DNA of 64,000 nucleotides from NCBI GenBank assembly GCA_029948255.1, contig JALIZF010001790.1, positions 601,501 to 665,500 on the forward strand, given 5' to 3'. This DNA is from Telmatactis stephensoni (Eukaryota > Cnidaria > Anthozoa > Actiniaria > Isophelliidae). A model generated the notes under the pieces. That model was given only the letters and a program-made list of their open reading frames with translations, did no database searches and was not told the DNA's origin. Made by a program: the position numbers and the translations under genes. This document shows positions 34,501 through 47,000 of the stretch, piece after piece. Each line of letters starts with the position of its first letter. The first letter of the stretch is position 1.

Positions 34501-36304
34501 GTCACAAAGGGCAGGTCCAGACCCGTTTACACCGGGGAAGGGGGTGGGGTTTTACCAGGGAAGGGGAGGCATAGGGAGTGGCTGTTTCATATTGAGTTTG
34601 GAAACTAATCCAACTGTTTTTTCTGGATCCACCCCTGGTGAATTAACAAAACGTTTTATGCACTTTTAGAAAATTGCTGACAAGGAGAAAACAATAGTAC
34701 AGTCTGCAACTACTGTGAGTACAAGTTAGAGTGATTTAGTTTCTGCTCAGTTTTGTAATATCTGTCTGTTTCTATACAGAGGATTTGTCAAAGTTGAACT
34801 CAATTGTGGTGTACATCAATTGTGGATTCTTCATTACATGCATTTGTCTATCACTTTTCCAGGTACCAAAACAGGATCATTTTGGTGGCGGATTTGGCTC
34901 CCAAACACAACTTCTAGAAGATGAACGCAGAAGGTATATAGTTTCTTAATCCACTCAGTTTCATGCTTCACAACATAAACCTAAATATATAATTCATCCT
35001 CTATAAAAATGTAAACCTTTTACACTTGCAGAGATGAGCAAGAGCAGCTTTCTGAGCAAATTGCTGTTGATGAACAAATAACTTATGAAAGAGAAGATAG
35101 AATACGACAAATTGAAGTAAGTGAAAGAGAAATGAAGATTTTGCTAAATAAAGCCCTGTTCCTTTTCACGGCATCCCACATACTGCAGAACCCTCAAAAA
35201 TAAGTGGTGTGTCAACACCATCAAATCCTCAAAAATAAGTGGTGTGTCAACACCATCAAATGATTTGTGCATTTGATTCCAAACAAGCATCACTGGCCTG
35301 GGTACATCCTGATTAACTACTTGTTTTAATACTAGGCAGATATTTTAGACATCAATGAGATATTCCGCGACCTTGCAACTATGGTCCACGAACAGGGTGA
35401 AATGATAGGTAAGACATTAATCAGTCATCAAGATTCTACTTGTCTTTGCAGTTTTCTAACCTTTTGTGACCTGTGAATGTATATATAAGCTTTATGAAAA
35501 ACGTTTTCCCATTCTAAAGAAGAAGCTGGGTTACATCATATCCACTTTACTTGTGGCTGAGCCAAGACGTTGCCCGTTGAACTCATTATTTCCCAACCCC
35601 TGTCATTTCAGACAGACAATGTGGATTTTGCAATTAAAGCAAAGGGACAGCTCATAACGCTGTTCTTCGATAAAGCGCTACCATTTATATGGAGAGGTTT
35701 ACGACTTCTTTAGGGTGCGCCTTAAGCCCGCCGCACACGTTGAGAGACTGCGTGAGGAAACTGCCACGCGAAGGCACTTAGCTCAGACCGATTTCTCGCC
35801 GCAGACGTTTCGTCTTTGGTTACGCGAGGCCAAAATATCAAACAAAAAGAGCACACGATGTGAAAAGTGCCTCGCATGGCAGTCTACTCACACAGTTTCT
35901 CGACGTGTGCGGCAGGACTTTAGATAGGACGCGTCTTATTTTGGCACAGGGCATATCTGAAATAAATAAACTTAAATATTTGACCTTGAAAGCGTGAACC
36001 ACTATCTTAATCAGTTTGACTGATTGTGTCTTCGGTCTTTAGATTCTATAGAAGGAAACATAGAGAAAGCTCATTCCAACGTAGAAAATGCCAATGTACA
36101 GCTTCTAAAAGCAAGTCATTATCAGGTATGAAGTAAACAAATTTTATGATAGCATTGCATAGTAAAAATTGAATGATTTATCACATCTTTTAATATTCCT
36201 TCTTTCAGAAAGCTGCCAGGAAAAAGATGTGTTGCTTTCTGATAATTCTAGTTTTGGTGGCTGGAGCTATTGCGCTTATTTTGTATTTCGCCTTGAAAAA
36301 ATAG
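31572..36304 (+). CDS. STX12: syntaxin-7/12-like endosomal Qa-SNARE
   Basis: Eleven coding exons: 31572-31659, 31993-32064, 32470-32536, 33855-33939, 34293-34370, 34670-34714, 34863-34933, 35032-35116, 35336-35408, 36043-36125, 36209-36304. Phases agree throughout and give 280 aa, close to human STX7/STX12. Order of parts: Gly-rich N-terminus, Habc helices (FQRLSESVSSNIFQI to about residue 130), an acidic Gly linker, SNARE motif about 185-247 (RIRQIEADILDINEIFRDL, with the zero-layer Gln in VHEQGEMID near 217), then a basic KAARKK and a C-terminal membrane anchor (about 257-278) ending FALKK. It should mediate endosome and lysosome fusion. STX7 and STX12 cannot be separated by eye; the symbol is the nearer of two choices. 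The poly(A) signal is at 36693. Confidence 0.93.
33390..33556. mobile_element. degraded fold-back element (CGTTGCAAATCGTCTCATGTAAC-type end)
   Basis: The right end TTGCAAATCATCTCATGTAA resembles the end of the better preserved element at 37237-37674, and the left end CATGTAACAATTACTAC is a weak inverted partner. It lies in a syntaxin intron. Confidence 0.35.
35722..35922. mobile_element. fold-back element in syntaxin intron
   Basis: AAGCCCGCCGCACACGTTGA at left pairs with TCGACGTGTGCGGCAGGACTT at right (one to three mismatches), and arms continue through GAGACTGCGTGAGGAAACTG. No coding potential. Confidence 0.75.
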
Positions 36305-36692
36305 CAAGACAGTTATTCAAAATCAAAAATGAAATATGAATTCTCCATCAGAAAAACAGCTAACTTCCGTTCTTCAGAAAGACCAAAGTAGCCCAAAGTT
36401 TGAAGAACAAAATATTCACCGATTATATTCACTAACTCGGTCAATCTAGAATAGTTCACTTGTCAATCCTTTCTTCTTCGTAAAACATGACATTGATAGC
36501 AATTGGTAAAGACCAAATACTGAATTTGAATAAGAAAATCATTATACACGTATCCCATTACAGAGTATACATTTTTGTAGCTAGACCAGATAATAATAAA
36601 CCATTCCAATATGAGCTTGCGAAAAATTAATTGAATGTACTGATTTATAATTACGTTTTTCAATAATGTAGCTTATGTACAGTTCATACTCA

Positions 36693-36698
36693 AATAAA
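36693..36698 (+). promoter_or_regulatory. polyadenylation signal AATAAA of the syntaxin gene
   Basis: Canonical AATAAA about 390 bases after the stop codon, followed within 25 bases by TG/T-rich sequence. Confidence 0.6.
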
Positions 36699-36816
36699 GA
36701 TATAATATTTCTTGTTACATTTGGTTGAAATATTATATAGTGACATACCTTGTGTTAGTTCTTCCTCGATTCCCTCCCTTCCCGGATGCTCAATACAACA
36801 CTCCTTGATCTTGTAC

Positions 36817-36954
36817 AGTTCAAACACTAAAAGCGTGCAAAACTTTGCACTGTTTAGTACTAAATAGCGCTAATTAAACGATAGAAAACAATACAGTTAG
36901 CATGATTTAGCACTTAAACATTGTTTATGTTGCGCACTTTTAGTGTTTGTACTC
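36817..36954. mobile_element. MITE with CAAACACTAAAAGCGTGCA ends
   Basis: Inverted ends AGTTCAAACACTAAAAGCG and CGCACTTTTAGTGTTTGTACT. The core phrase CTAATTAAACGATAGAAAAC is nearly identical to the core of the element at 55396-55536, although the ends differ. Confidence 0.7.
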
Positions 36955-37236
36955 TGTTGCGGAAATGTACGTGGATCAACACTTGCATCTGTTACACGCA
37001 AAATTTCCCTGAGTTCTGCAATTTTATGCGCAACCGTACCATTGCAAATCGCATTAGTATTTAAAAAAATCGGTAACAGCGGCGGCTTTGCGTTTCACAA
37101 CTGATATTCTCATCATGCTAAAGTACAGACTAGCGGCATTCTCAAGTAAGTTGTGGTTGTAGGAAACTTAATACTCAAGAACCATCTTGTTGCGCGTATC
37201 GTGAAAAGGTTCATGTGTCCGGGCCTTTCAAATCAT

Positions 37237-37674
37237 GTTACACGAGGCGATTTGCAACAACGATTTTTCGCGCAACATAAATTGTTCTCTTGTAACATGA
37301 CACGCGGGACAATTTTCTGTGCAATTTTTGTCACGGTAACATGTTGCGAGTTTTTGAATCGTCTTCAAAAACCTGCAACATAATTTGACGAATTTTGTTG
37401 AAGTTGGTTCGTGAACATCTTCGCCTTCGATTTTCCTCGCAACAAAATGGCGGCTAATAGCGAAGTAACAATTAAGCAGAGAGTAGTGATAGGCGAAAAC
37501 ATCACTTTCATCCAAAGAAAACCAATTCTTTGGGACTCAAAAGAGAACCAAAATGCACAAAAAGAGCTGTCGCACACGGATGTTGCAAGGGAAATCGTTC
37601 CGTTAACAACCTCTGTGACAATTTTTGGCGCAACGTTGCACGCAAAATCGTCGTTGTAAATCGTCTCGTGTAAC
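37237..37674. mobile_element. fold-back element with GTTACACGAGGCGATTTGCA ends
   Basis: The left end GTTACACGAGGCGATTTGCA and the right end ending CGTCTCGTGTAAC form arms of about 40 bases (AACAACGATTTTTCGCGCAA and inverse). The interior has short open frames on both strands with no family signal. Confidence 0.8.
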
Positions 37675-37889
37675 ACAACCTTTACCCAATATTTCTTTAC
37701 GAATGCAAAAGTTATTAATGTTCCTGTTTGTTATTGTGGTTGCTGTTGTCAAAAATCTAGGGCATTTCTCGTATTTTGTTCATATATTGTCAGTTTTACC
37801 CTGAAAAAGGGGGGGGGGGGGGGGCTGCGCACAGGCTATGAGCAAGGAGAAGTGAATTGAGAACTGAAATTTGTACATCTCTGTACATC

Positions 37890-37895
37890 TTTATT
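37890..37895 (-). promoter_or_regulatory. polyadenylation signal AATAAA of CHFR
   Basis: On the minus strand AATAAA lies about 125 bases after the CHFR stop codon. Confidence 0.6.
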
Positions 37896-38019
37896 TTTTA
37901 TTTCATTATTCACAATGCACTTCAATCTTGAAATGTATATGAAATACTTTTCTAATCAAATCCAACAATTTTTGTACAAAGAATTGTGCTCCAACAGCTG
38001 AGATCATCGCAGTGTTTGA

Positions 38020-41000
38020 CTACGTAAATCTCTTTTGTTCGCATATGTGATTAAAACGTCTGCAAAGAAAAATATTGCGATAAGTACCAACTCCACCAGT
38101 GCAGCACAGTAATTCTCAATTTGGTGGCCACGCGTGCACTCGGCGGACGCGTGATGGACGTTATTATTGTATTATTGTATTATTATTGGACGTTATTAGG
38201 GGTTTAGTTAAATGACTTTTTAAAGCCTAGCAAACAATAACAGAGGTATGACCGATATAATATATAAATGAAAGACAGAATATAAGACAGGTAGGCAATG
38301 AGAAACTATAGCAAATGTCGGAGCAAGAAAAGCCTAGAATGGACAACAAAACCGAGGAAAACTAAGGCCCGGTCCACACGACGACATAAGCATAAGCATA
38401 AGGGTTTTTTTTACCGGTTCACACGCGCAACATAACGTCATAAGCATATATAAGCATAAGAAAATCGAAAAGTTTTGTTTTCTTAAGCTTATGCTTATGA
38501 CTATGCTTATGTCGTCGTGTGAACCGGGCTTAACGAGACTGGAATGCAGATACATTAGGCTTAATAATTTCCAGCCGTTAAGGTTTCGTGCACACATGAT
38601 ACTCTCCCCCGACGGCTGCAGCCTCAGCCTACTTTTTACCTTAGTTTTATGTACTATTTATTTTATCGTGGGTTACTTACGTGGCATGATGTGGCTTTCT
38701 TTGAGTGCGACAGTTTCGACCCCAGTAGCAGTCCTTGTCTTTGTGTCACATAATCTTCAACAAAGGATCATCATCATAAATAATTATAAAAAAATCGTCT
38801 ACTGCAGATTTACGTAGTGGATATTCTTCTGCTGGCACTCACACTCTCTACCTCTACATTGAATAGTTTGCATACAACACTCAACTCACATGTCGATTTT
38901 TGCTGAGGGAGGAAATACCAGAGAACCCGGAGAAAAAACCCTCGTGGCATGGTAGAGAACAACACATCAAACAAACTCAATGTCCGAGCTGGGACTCGAA
39001 CCCGGACCACAGCGGTGAAAGGCCGGTGCTCTCACCACTCCGCCAATCATGCCACCCTATGTTTTCAAACGCAGCAAAGAGTTGGTGTTCGCTTTCGGTA
39101 AGTGTCCGTTAAGGTGCTGTAATACAGGCAACAAAATCGTGGAACATTTCGCGCAACCACTGTTGCGTTGCGGTACAAATGTTTTACCAACGCACGCGCA
39201 ACAAATTTTCTGCGCAACAAAGAGTAGAATTCAAAAGGGCTTCTTTTTGGTGCGACAAAGAAAATTTAGTAATATGAGCAGCACTTATTTGGTTCGCAAC
39301 TTGTAACAAAACAGTTGTGCGAAATGCAGGGGCGGATCCAGGATTATCTTCAGCAGGGGGTGCACCATCATATAAATTGGAAACTGCAGAGAGGATATTT
39401 TGGAAAAATATTGAGAAGAAAGGACTCAAAGTCGTCTAAGGAGGGGGTGCGCACCCCCTGCATCCCTCCCCTAAATCCGCCCCTGAAATGTTGCACGATT
39501 GTCGACTGCATTTCTTTAGAAAGCATAAACAAAAGAATGAAGATAACAGTAATGATGAACATGGATTCTTACAAAATATGACACGACTAGAATCACCCTT
39601 AATTGTGAAGTCAGAGTGATACAACCAGCATACCTAACCCACCAAGCTATCCACCCAAACCAACAGAAAGTTCACTACAAATGAAGTTTTCTTACTTGGT
39701 AAATCATTCCTTGGAATTTCCTGTCGATATTGGTAAGCAAGTTCCTGGAAATTCCTCAGTGCACACTTTTGGCACAATATTGTACTTGGACTCTCACAAC
39801 GAGCGTCTATTTACGAGAACATAACACGTAAAATAATTTTCGAAAAGATCAAAGACAAGTGATTAATCTACGGTAAGTTATTAACAGGAAATATGGGAAA
39901 CTGGTCAGCGGTTATCACCCATTTACATCTGCTCGCGCGCGCGTTTTATTGCATAATTTGCTTTCTCGCGGTCGCTTATCTTTGCCTTCTAGGCGCTTGC
40001 TTTGTCACAATTGTCTCATCTCCCTAAACCCCTTTGAAGTTAGTACTGGGGAGGTGACCCATGGCTATGTTGCCATAGTTACCTACTTATTACTTGCCAT
40101 AGCTTCATTGTCAATTATGTCACCTGCCCGCCATACCTCAAAATGAAAAACGTTTCGGCATCTCCTGACCATATTGTCAAGGTTACATACCCTTAGCTTT
40201 ATATTCCTTGGATTCCATTTTCTCCAGACATTTCTTGAACATAGTATCTAAAGGGATGTTCTTGTCATCAAGATAATTCTGAAATAAAGAGGATCGTTAA
40301 AAAGGTACGTGGCTACACCCTGGCCTTCCCTCAATTATCTTCTATAGTTCATCGTTTTCTGTTCTCCAAGTGTAAGTGAGTATTTTCATTTCATCTCCTT
40401 ATTTCACTTATCCTACCCTCTCATTCTTAGTCGCTTTCGTCCTAACTATTTGTAATGATTTTGCTGGTTCTTTTTCCTCTCTATAAGTAGTTTTGTTCGC
40501 TTTCTTCTTCTCTCACTTTCGCTCATAAAATGACTTGTTCTCCCGCCATTTTCCACACAACATCGAACAACAACTACATCTTGCGGTGGGGTGGGGTGGG
40601 GGAAGGGGGTGCGTGCGCAAGTCTGTATACTATTTTTCATGCATCTTTCTACGTGTATGCCTTCCTCTTCGGTGTTTCATCACATCTAACTGACCTTTAA
40701 AATAGTTGACTCGTAGGTGTTATCATTGATTAGCTTGTCCAGACTATCTTGAAATGTGAAATCTGTGGTGAAAACAAATAGTTGCAAACTTCTTGAAAGT
40801 AAATGAATTATTATGGTAAAAAGCTACAGTAACGTGTATTCTAACGTAGGGATGCCGTCTGCGTGAATTTAATTTACTTCACTGTAACAGAAGTCACTAC
40901 AGTTTTCGTACGCCAGTGTGAAACGGACCGCACCGTACCGTGACAGTGCCGTGCTATCTATAAAAACAACCCAAATCCCATCCTTTAATGTGGCATGCTG

Positions 41001-44000
41001 ATTTCATAGTCGTATATACACTAATACTTGGTATCTAACTACAGACTTAGAGAGAAGCCTTTGAACGCCTTGGTTCTTAGGGAGCATTCATTTTTTAGGA
41101 GGGGGGGTGGGCCGGAGGAATTGAGGGGTGGGCCAAAAGAAATTTACTCTATGAAAGGGGGTGGGTCATGTTTTTCTGAAAGTTAAACCAGGTAAAGGGA
41201 CCCTATTTTCATATTTGGAAGTGGGGTGGGTCATCAATATAGTTCAATTCCTTACCGGGGGGGCTTGCATTTTTTTTGTATTTGATTCCTGCAATTCCTC
41301 CGGCCCACCCCCTCCTAAAAAATGAATGCTCCCTTACCTGATCAAAAACCGACTGGTGAGCCAACAGTTAGGTGTTTAATGTAACATTTATGTAGTAAGG
41401 GGAGTGTGTATGAGTGTACCTGCAAGGATTTCATGCGCATTTGTTCATATTAGAAATAGATATTTGCCCAATACAAGTACTAACCATTATTACCTTTAAA
41501 TTCCTTAAGACAACCATTACAACGTAGACTACGACATCCCCAGTACAAGTGGCAAAATGCACGTTCACAAACACAACCTATTAGAACAGAGCAGAAAACG
41601 TTGGGTTATTTACATTTTGAATGAAAAAATACCCTAGATTTTAATTTTGATCCCTCTTGATCTTTTTCCAAATTTTAACTACGGTACACTATTTGGAACA
41701 TCTACATTATTCGGAGCTGCACGCCCCCGCCACTCTCCCCTCCCTTGACAAAACTCCTAAACGATACTGCGGCAAAGTGTACCACGCATGTGTGTCTCAT
41801 GAAACACTTCCCTAATGAAAACAATCGGCGGTGAAACAAACAAAACTTTGCCGGCGAAACTCGAGCCACAGAAGCCAAACTTAGTCCAAAAAACACAGTT
41901 TAAGGACATTGTAACTATATTCTGCCGCGTTCCTTTTGTACATAGTACTTTCTTGTTTGCACCCAGGCTCAGATATATGGGAAAATCCAAAGAAAAAAAT
42001 CTAAAAATATTGTTTGGGATTATTGTTATAAAGACACGGACGCGCGTAAGCCCGCGAAATCTCGCGCATGCGCAAATGTTTAACCGCGACGCTCCAACAT
42101 GGAAGCATTCCAAATCAGTCAATGACTCATTTCTAGTCACGCCTTTCAAAGGAAACCCAAACATAGAAAAATGTACTTACATGTCTGGCGTGGTATCGGG
42201 ACGGCATTAGCTGCATCGTCATTACATCGTCGATCTGGCATGTACTGCATACAACACATGCATAATATATGCGATCGGCTTGGTGAACAGACGTAGGGGG
42301 GAGGGGTGATTGTCGACGTAGTACTTGCTCCATCAGCTGTATTGCCACTGGTTGAGGCTGTTGAAGAAAGTGTTTTGTGGTCACCCTGTGGTATGGACTG
42401 ACGTAACGTTCCATAAAATAATTTCTAATAGCCTTGCACTTAGTGGAATAAAAAGTATATCTTGTGACATTGTTACAGTGCATTTCACTTAACTTTTGAC
42501 GTCAGTGGGTTCCGAAGCTCGTTCAAAAGTTCCAAAGTCGTACTTCGGAAAAAAATAACTGTTTATTTAAGTGTCCAAGTCTTCTAGCGCTTGCGCACTA
42601 ATTGGGGGACACTGTACTCTCACACACACTACCTCTACATTACTGTTTTAAGCATACAACTCTCAGCTCACATGTTGATTTTTGCTGAGGGAGGAAAAAC
42701 CGGAGAACCCGGAGAAAAAAACCCTCGTGGCATGGTAGAGAACAACACATCAAACAAACTCATCAGTTCACATATGATCCAGGCGCTCGAGCTGGGACTC
42801 GAACCCGGACCACTGCAGTGAATGGCAAGCGCTCTAATCGCTCGGCCAACCATGCTACTCAAAACTTTGTTGTCGAATCTCAAACTTACTCCCTACTTAC
42901 TTCGAACTTGCACAAAGAAACTCACCTTTTTTGTGCAATACACCAATACAAAAAGAATATGATTATCTTATAAAATTTCCCCTAAGATTTTCGCCAGGCA
43001 TTTACGATGTCATGTATTACCTGAAGTTGACATAGCAGACAAAGATGGAAAAGGTGTTGGTTGTGTATATGAAGGACACTGTCGACAGACTTTACTTTGG
43101 GTTCTACATAGATAAGAGAATTAGAAAAGCCAACTGATTATGATTTAGTCCAGACGCTGGGCCCTGGGCCCTCCTTTGCCGCTCCTGTTTTTTATTTGGG
43201 CTTCCTGTGTCGCGGAAAGGAGGACCCTCCATTCCGCGACACAGGAAGCCCAAATAAAAAAGAGGAGCGGCGAAGGAGGGCCCAGTGTCTGGACTAATTA
43301 TGATTATGAGGGCATTTTCAAGTACCCTGGTCCGTACTTAGGCAAGGTTTTGTAAAGAAAATTGCTAAGTGATTGAAAAGTACAAAATTCAACATGTAAT
43401 TAGTTAGGTGTTCTGTGCAGAAAAGATTAAACATACTGGTAGCAAGCATACATGCAGTGTTTGTTACTAAAGCTACGTCCTAACTAATCCAAATTCAATT
43501 TCGTTACCATATGACTGTATTTGTCCTGCGCGCGTTCCTAAGAAAACCTTTGGAAATAGTCACGTGACGGGATACATACGGATTTTCCAAGGTGGTCCCG
43601 TATCCGGAGCCGGTGCCGGACCCGTGCGCGTCTAAAAAATGAATGGTCCAAAGAGTCATATGATAAAATGCTTATTGCATGCCTGAGGTAGGTCAGGCCG
43701 GACGGGAAAATATTTGGCTCTCGTTCACTCTGTACGGACCTCCACTCGCTCCGCTCGATTCGTACTGTCATGCCCTCGAGCCAAATATTCTCCCGTCCAG
43801 TCCTCTTACTCAGTCAGTAAGTACATAAAATGCATCTACGGCCTTCCGTCCACACAAAGACGGCGTTTTTCCTTTGTCGAATGTGCAAAAACGGTTAGAA
43901 ATAAATACATACTTTCTCTACTAGATGTCAAAATGCTGGTCACGAAATTTTCACGCAATTTTATGTTTACGATACTTATATTTCGCGACACTTTCCTTAA

Positions 44001-47000
44001 ATTGCAAAAATCGCAAAATTAAAGTGTCGCAAAAATTTCCTGTAATAAAGTATGTTGATTTGTTCGTCAGAGATGATTTGTCCGTCTGTACAATTGATTA
44101 ATTCGTCTTCTAGTGTGAAAACGGCCATTGTAAGAAAAAGCGAACAGGATAATAACTTTTGCGTGAATCATTTGTTCTCAACTTACCTTGAAAGTCCACG
44201 GTTCAAGAACCCAAATAATCCTGCCACTGTAGCAGGGAAAGCACTGTCTCTAAAGGGACTGAAAAACACAGTAAATCTATCAGTACAAATATTGAGAGGC
44301 CAAAAATCACATTCTATACAAAAGTATATCCCTGTAAAGTGTCTTGGTTCAAAGAATCTAATGAAAGATCTATTTTATAGAGCTACCATAATTGGTATAT
44401 TACGCACACTCTGATTGGTCGAGAACCGTGTGTGATTACAGTACACACGCATAGATGACGTCATTGAATCTTACGCGCGCTCTGATTGGTTGAAATGTTT
44501 CGATGAATATTATATAAAACAAATAGATTACAATGTTCCGTGGGTCTGTACTCTAATCGATGCACAAACGACCTCAAATTGTGGTGACAACAGTCACGTC
44601 ACTCAACTTCGTCTCGTCTCGTACTTTTTTGTTCTCGCCACATTTGACGTCATCTGTGCAACTATTAGAGTACAGACGCACCGTGGAAAAATGGAATCTA
44701 TTTGTTTAACAGGCCATAGAAAACTGACTTCGATTTGTTAATTAGCCAATGTTTTCTGTTGTTTTAGCTGGGTTCTTCTAAGGTTTTAGTAATGACTACA
44801 TATTAAAACTCTCAATAATAGGAACAACTCAGCCCAAAAGCAGTGTCCATGTATGTAAGAGAGGCAATTGTTCTTACTTTATTATAAGGTCATCATCATC
44901 GTCATCATCGTCATCATCATATTCCGAGAGGCTATGATCAGATTCACTTGTGAAAGAAAGGTCGTCCTCGAAGGAATCACTTTCACTTTCTGCATCTAAC
45001 CCAAATATGGATCTGTCAACACCTCTCCTTTGTCGCGGTGGCTTGAGCTGCAGTTCAAGTGAGTACATTATAAGTATGACTCTTTGGGACGGGAAGAAGG
45101 GTTGGGGAAAAAGCCTGACAACAACCTTTTAAGGCAGGGCACCACCAATTCTGGGCAAGCGGGCCCATCATTTTCGGCATAGTACCCATTATTATCATCG
45201 TGTGGACAGAAAATAGGGGTGCCATTCACAAAATAACCAGTCTGCATGCCCACATTTAGGGGTGAAATGCCATAAAAAGGTTGTCGTGTAAATCAGGATT
45301 AATAAGCCAAGACAATTTGTTTTGGTTCTGGCAACTGGGTCCTTGGGCTTTTGAATGTGTTTCAGGCCAAAAAAGGCACAAATTCTGTAAAAATGGCGAA
45401 AGAAGGCACATTTGTTACTGACTACAGTCTGTAGGTGATGTATATGTCTGACACCTTACAAGTTCAGTTAACTTGAATGTCAGGTTGTCTTCTCTTTGTC
45501 CACCTTACCATATCTGCTGTTATTTTATTCTTTTTATCAAGTTCTTCTATTTCTTCTTTTGGACGTTTCCTTTCTGCAATGCAAAATGAAGGCAAAGAAA
45601 ATGAGAGAACAGCTTTCAGAACATAGAAAGGCCAAACAAAACCTTTGCAGCCTCCACCGACTGTGTTTTTAGTCTCGGACGCTTAGTCTTGATCCAGTAA
45701 ATCCCTCTCTTTCTCTCTCTTTGAGGAGAGGCATTTAATGGATCAAACAACGCCTGCACAAGAGGCTACAACCTTTGTTGATAATCTCTTTTACCTGGAT
45801 TTTCTTTAAGAAAAGCTTCAACCAAATTGTTTACTAAGTGGTTCCTGTTTATTCTTGAAACTCTGAGACGACACTGTAAAGTACAAAATTATGTATATGA
45901 CCACTGCACTGTCTATGTTTATTGTAGGACAGAAAAGAGGTCTATAAGATGGCATTTTGTGGATTGTGCTACGCCTTGAAAATAGAACTCCTGGTACCAG
46001 TTGTATGAAGGGTGAATAGCGCTATCCAGAGGATAAATCCTTATCCAGCAGATAAAATCTATACAAAATCTATACAGTGGATAACTCTTATCCGGTGGAT
46101 AACTTTATCCAACCTTCGTACAACCGGGCTCTGGTCAATCATCAAAATGCTGTGACTTTGATGCCCATAAACTTGTCTGCCTTTAGGTGAAGATGTTACT
46201 TACACTTGGGCAGTCATGTGATCTCTCCATCCATTGTGAATAACAACCAGCACAATAACTGTGCATACAAGGCTGAAGACTGAAAAACAATTTTATTTAA
46301 TCAATCTCTCTTACTTTAATTATGCTAAAGCCTTGGACAAAAAATCGAGGTAAACAGTATCTCTTTCTTCCTGATCATTATAGGATGTGCTTGCATCCCT
46401 CTCCCCAGCCCCATTTCAAGCTCCTATGATTACTCCTTTCAAAAACCCTTTCCTGTTACAGCCTGCTTGTGGCTACAATGAGAGAGAGTACAAATGTTCC
46501 TGGTCTGTTGGTCTCAAATGTGCCACAAAATGAGCCCTGATTTCAAGCCCTTGTTAAAACCCTTATTGTCATGTCAAAAGGGATTGGTTGTGAAGTATGA
46601 AAGAGAAGTAGACAATAGGGAGCTTAAGCATGCCACATTTTTGTCAACACGGGTGTCACACGTACATTTTTGATCGTGCGCACACCGTCATAGATGAGAT
46701 TCCTGTTCTTGCTAGAACATCAGTTTTGGCTTTCTCACGTTCTAGATTACATCTATGACAACACAAGCACAGACCAAGCATGTGAGTGTGTGACATCCAT
46801 GTTGCCAAAAACGTCTCGTGCTTAAGCTCCCTAATATTACCTGACACAGTCATGAAAAATATCCTACAAAGCAAATAAAGAAATAAATGACGATGATGAC
46901 AGATGAATATTAATACCATTATCATCATCAATAACTATTACAACATGTAATTACAATATTAAACATGGTGGTATGTCTAGCCAACAAAATTTAAATATCC

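Larger units (their letters stand above)
36305..38019. other. convergent 3' spacer between syntaxin and CHFR
   Basis: The two genes end towards each other. The spacer holds the syntaxin 3' region with a poly(A) signal, two MITE-like fold-backs, a G run at about 37808 and the CHFR poly(A) signal. No coding signal of its own. Confidence 0.7.

Noticed and set aside
37228..37676. Several overlapping 76-103 aa frames on both strands
   Set aside because: They fall entirely within a fold-back MITE and mirror each other; not genes.
41757..42210. 135- and 131-aa frames on opposite strands
   Set aside because: Intronic to CHFR, overlapping each other and the true exon at 42181; no family signal.
42133..42483. 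116-aa minus-strand frame over the CHFR exon 42357-42181
   Set aside because: Wrong frame: the spliced CHFR frame gives the conserved CMCCMQYMPDRR; this one does not.
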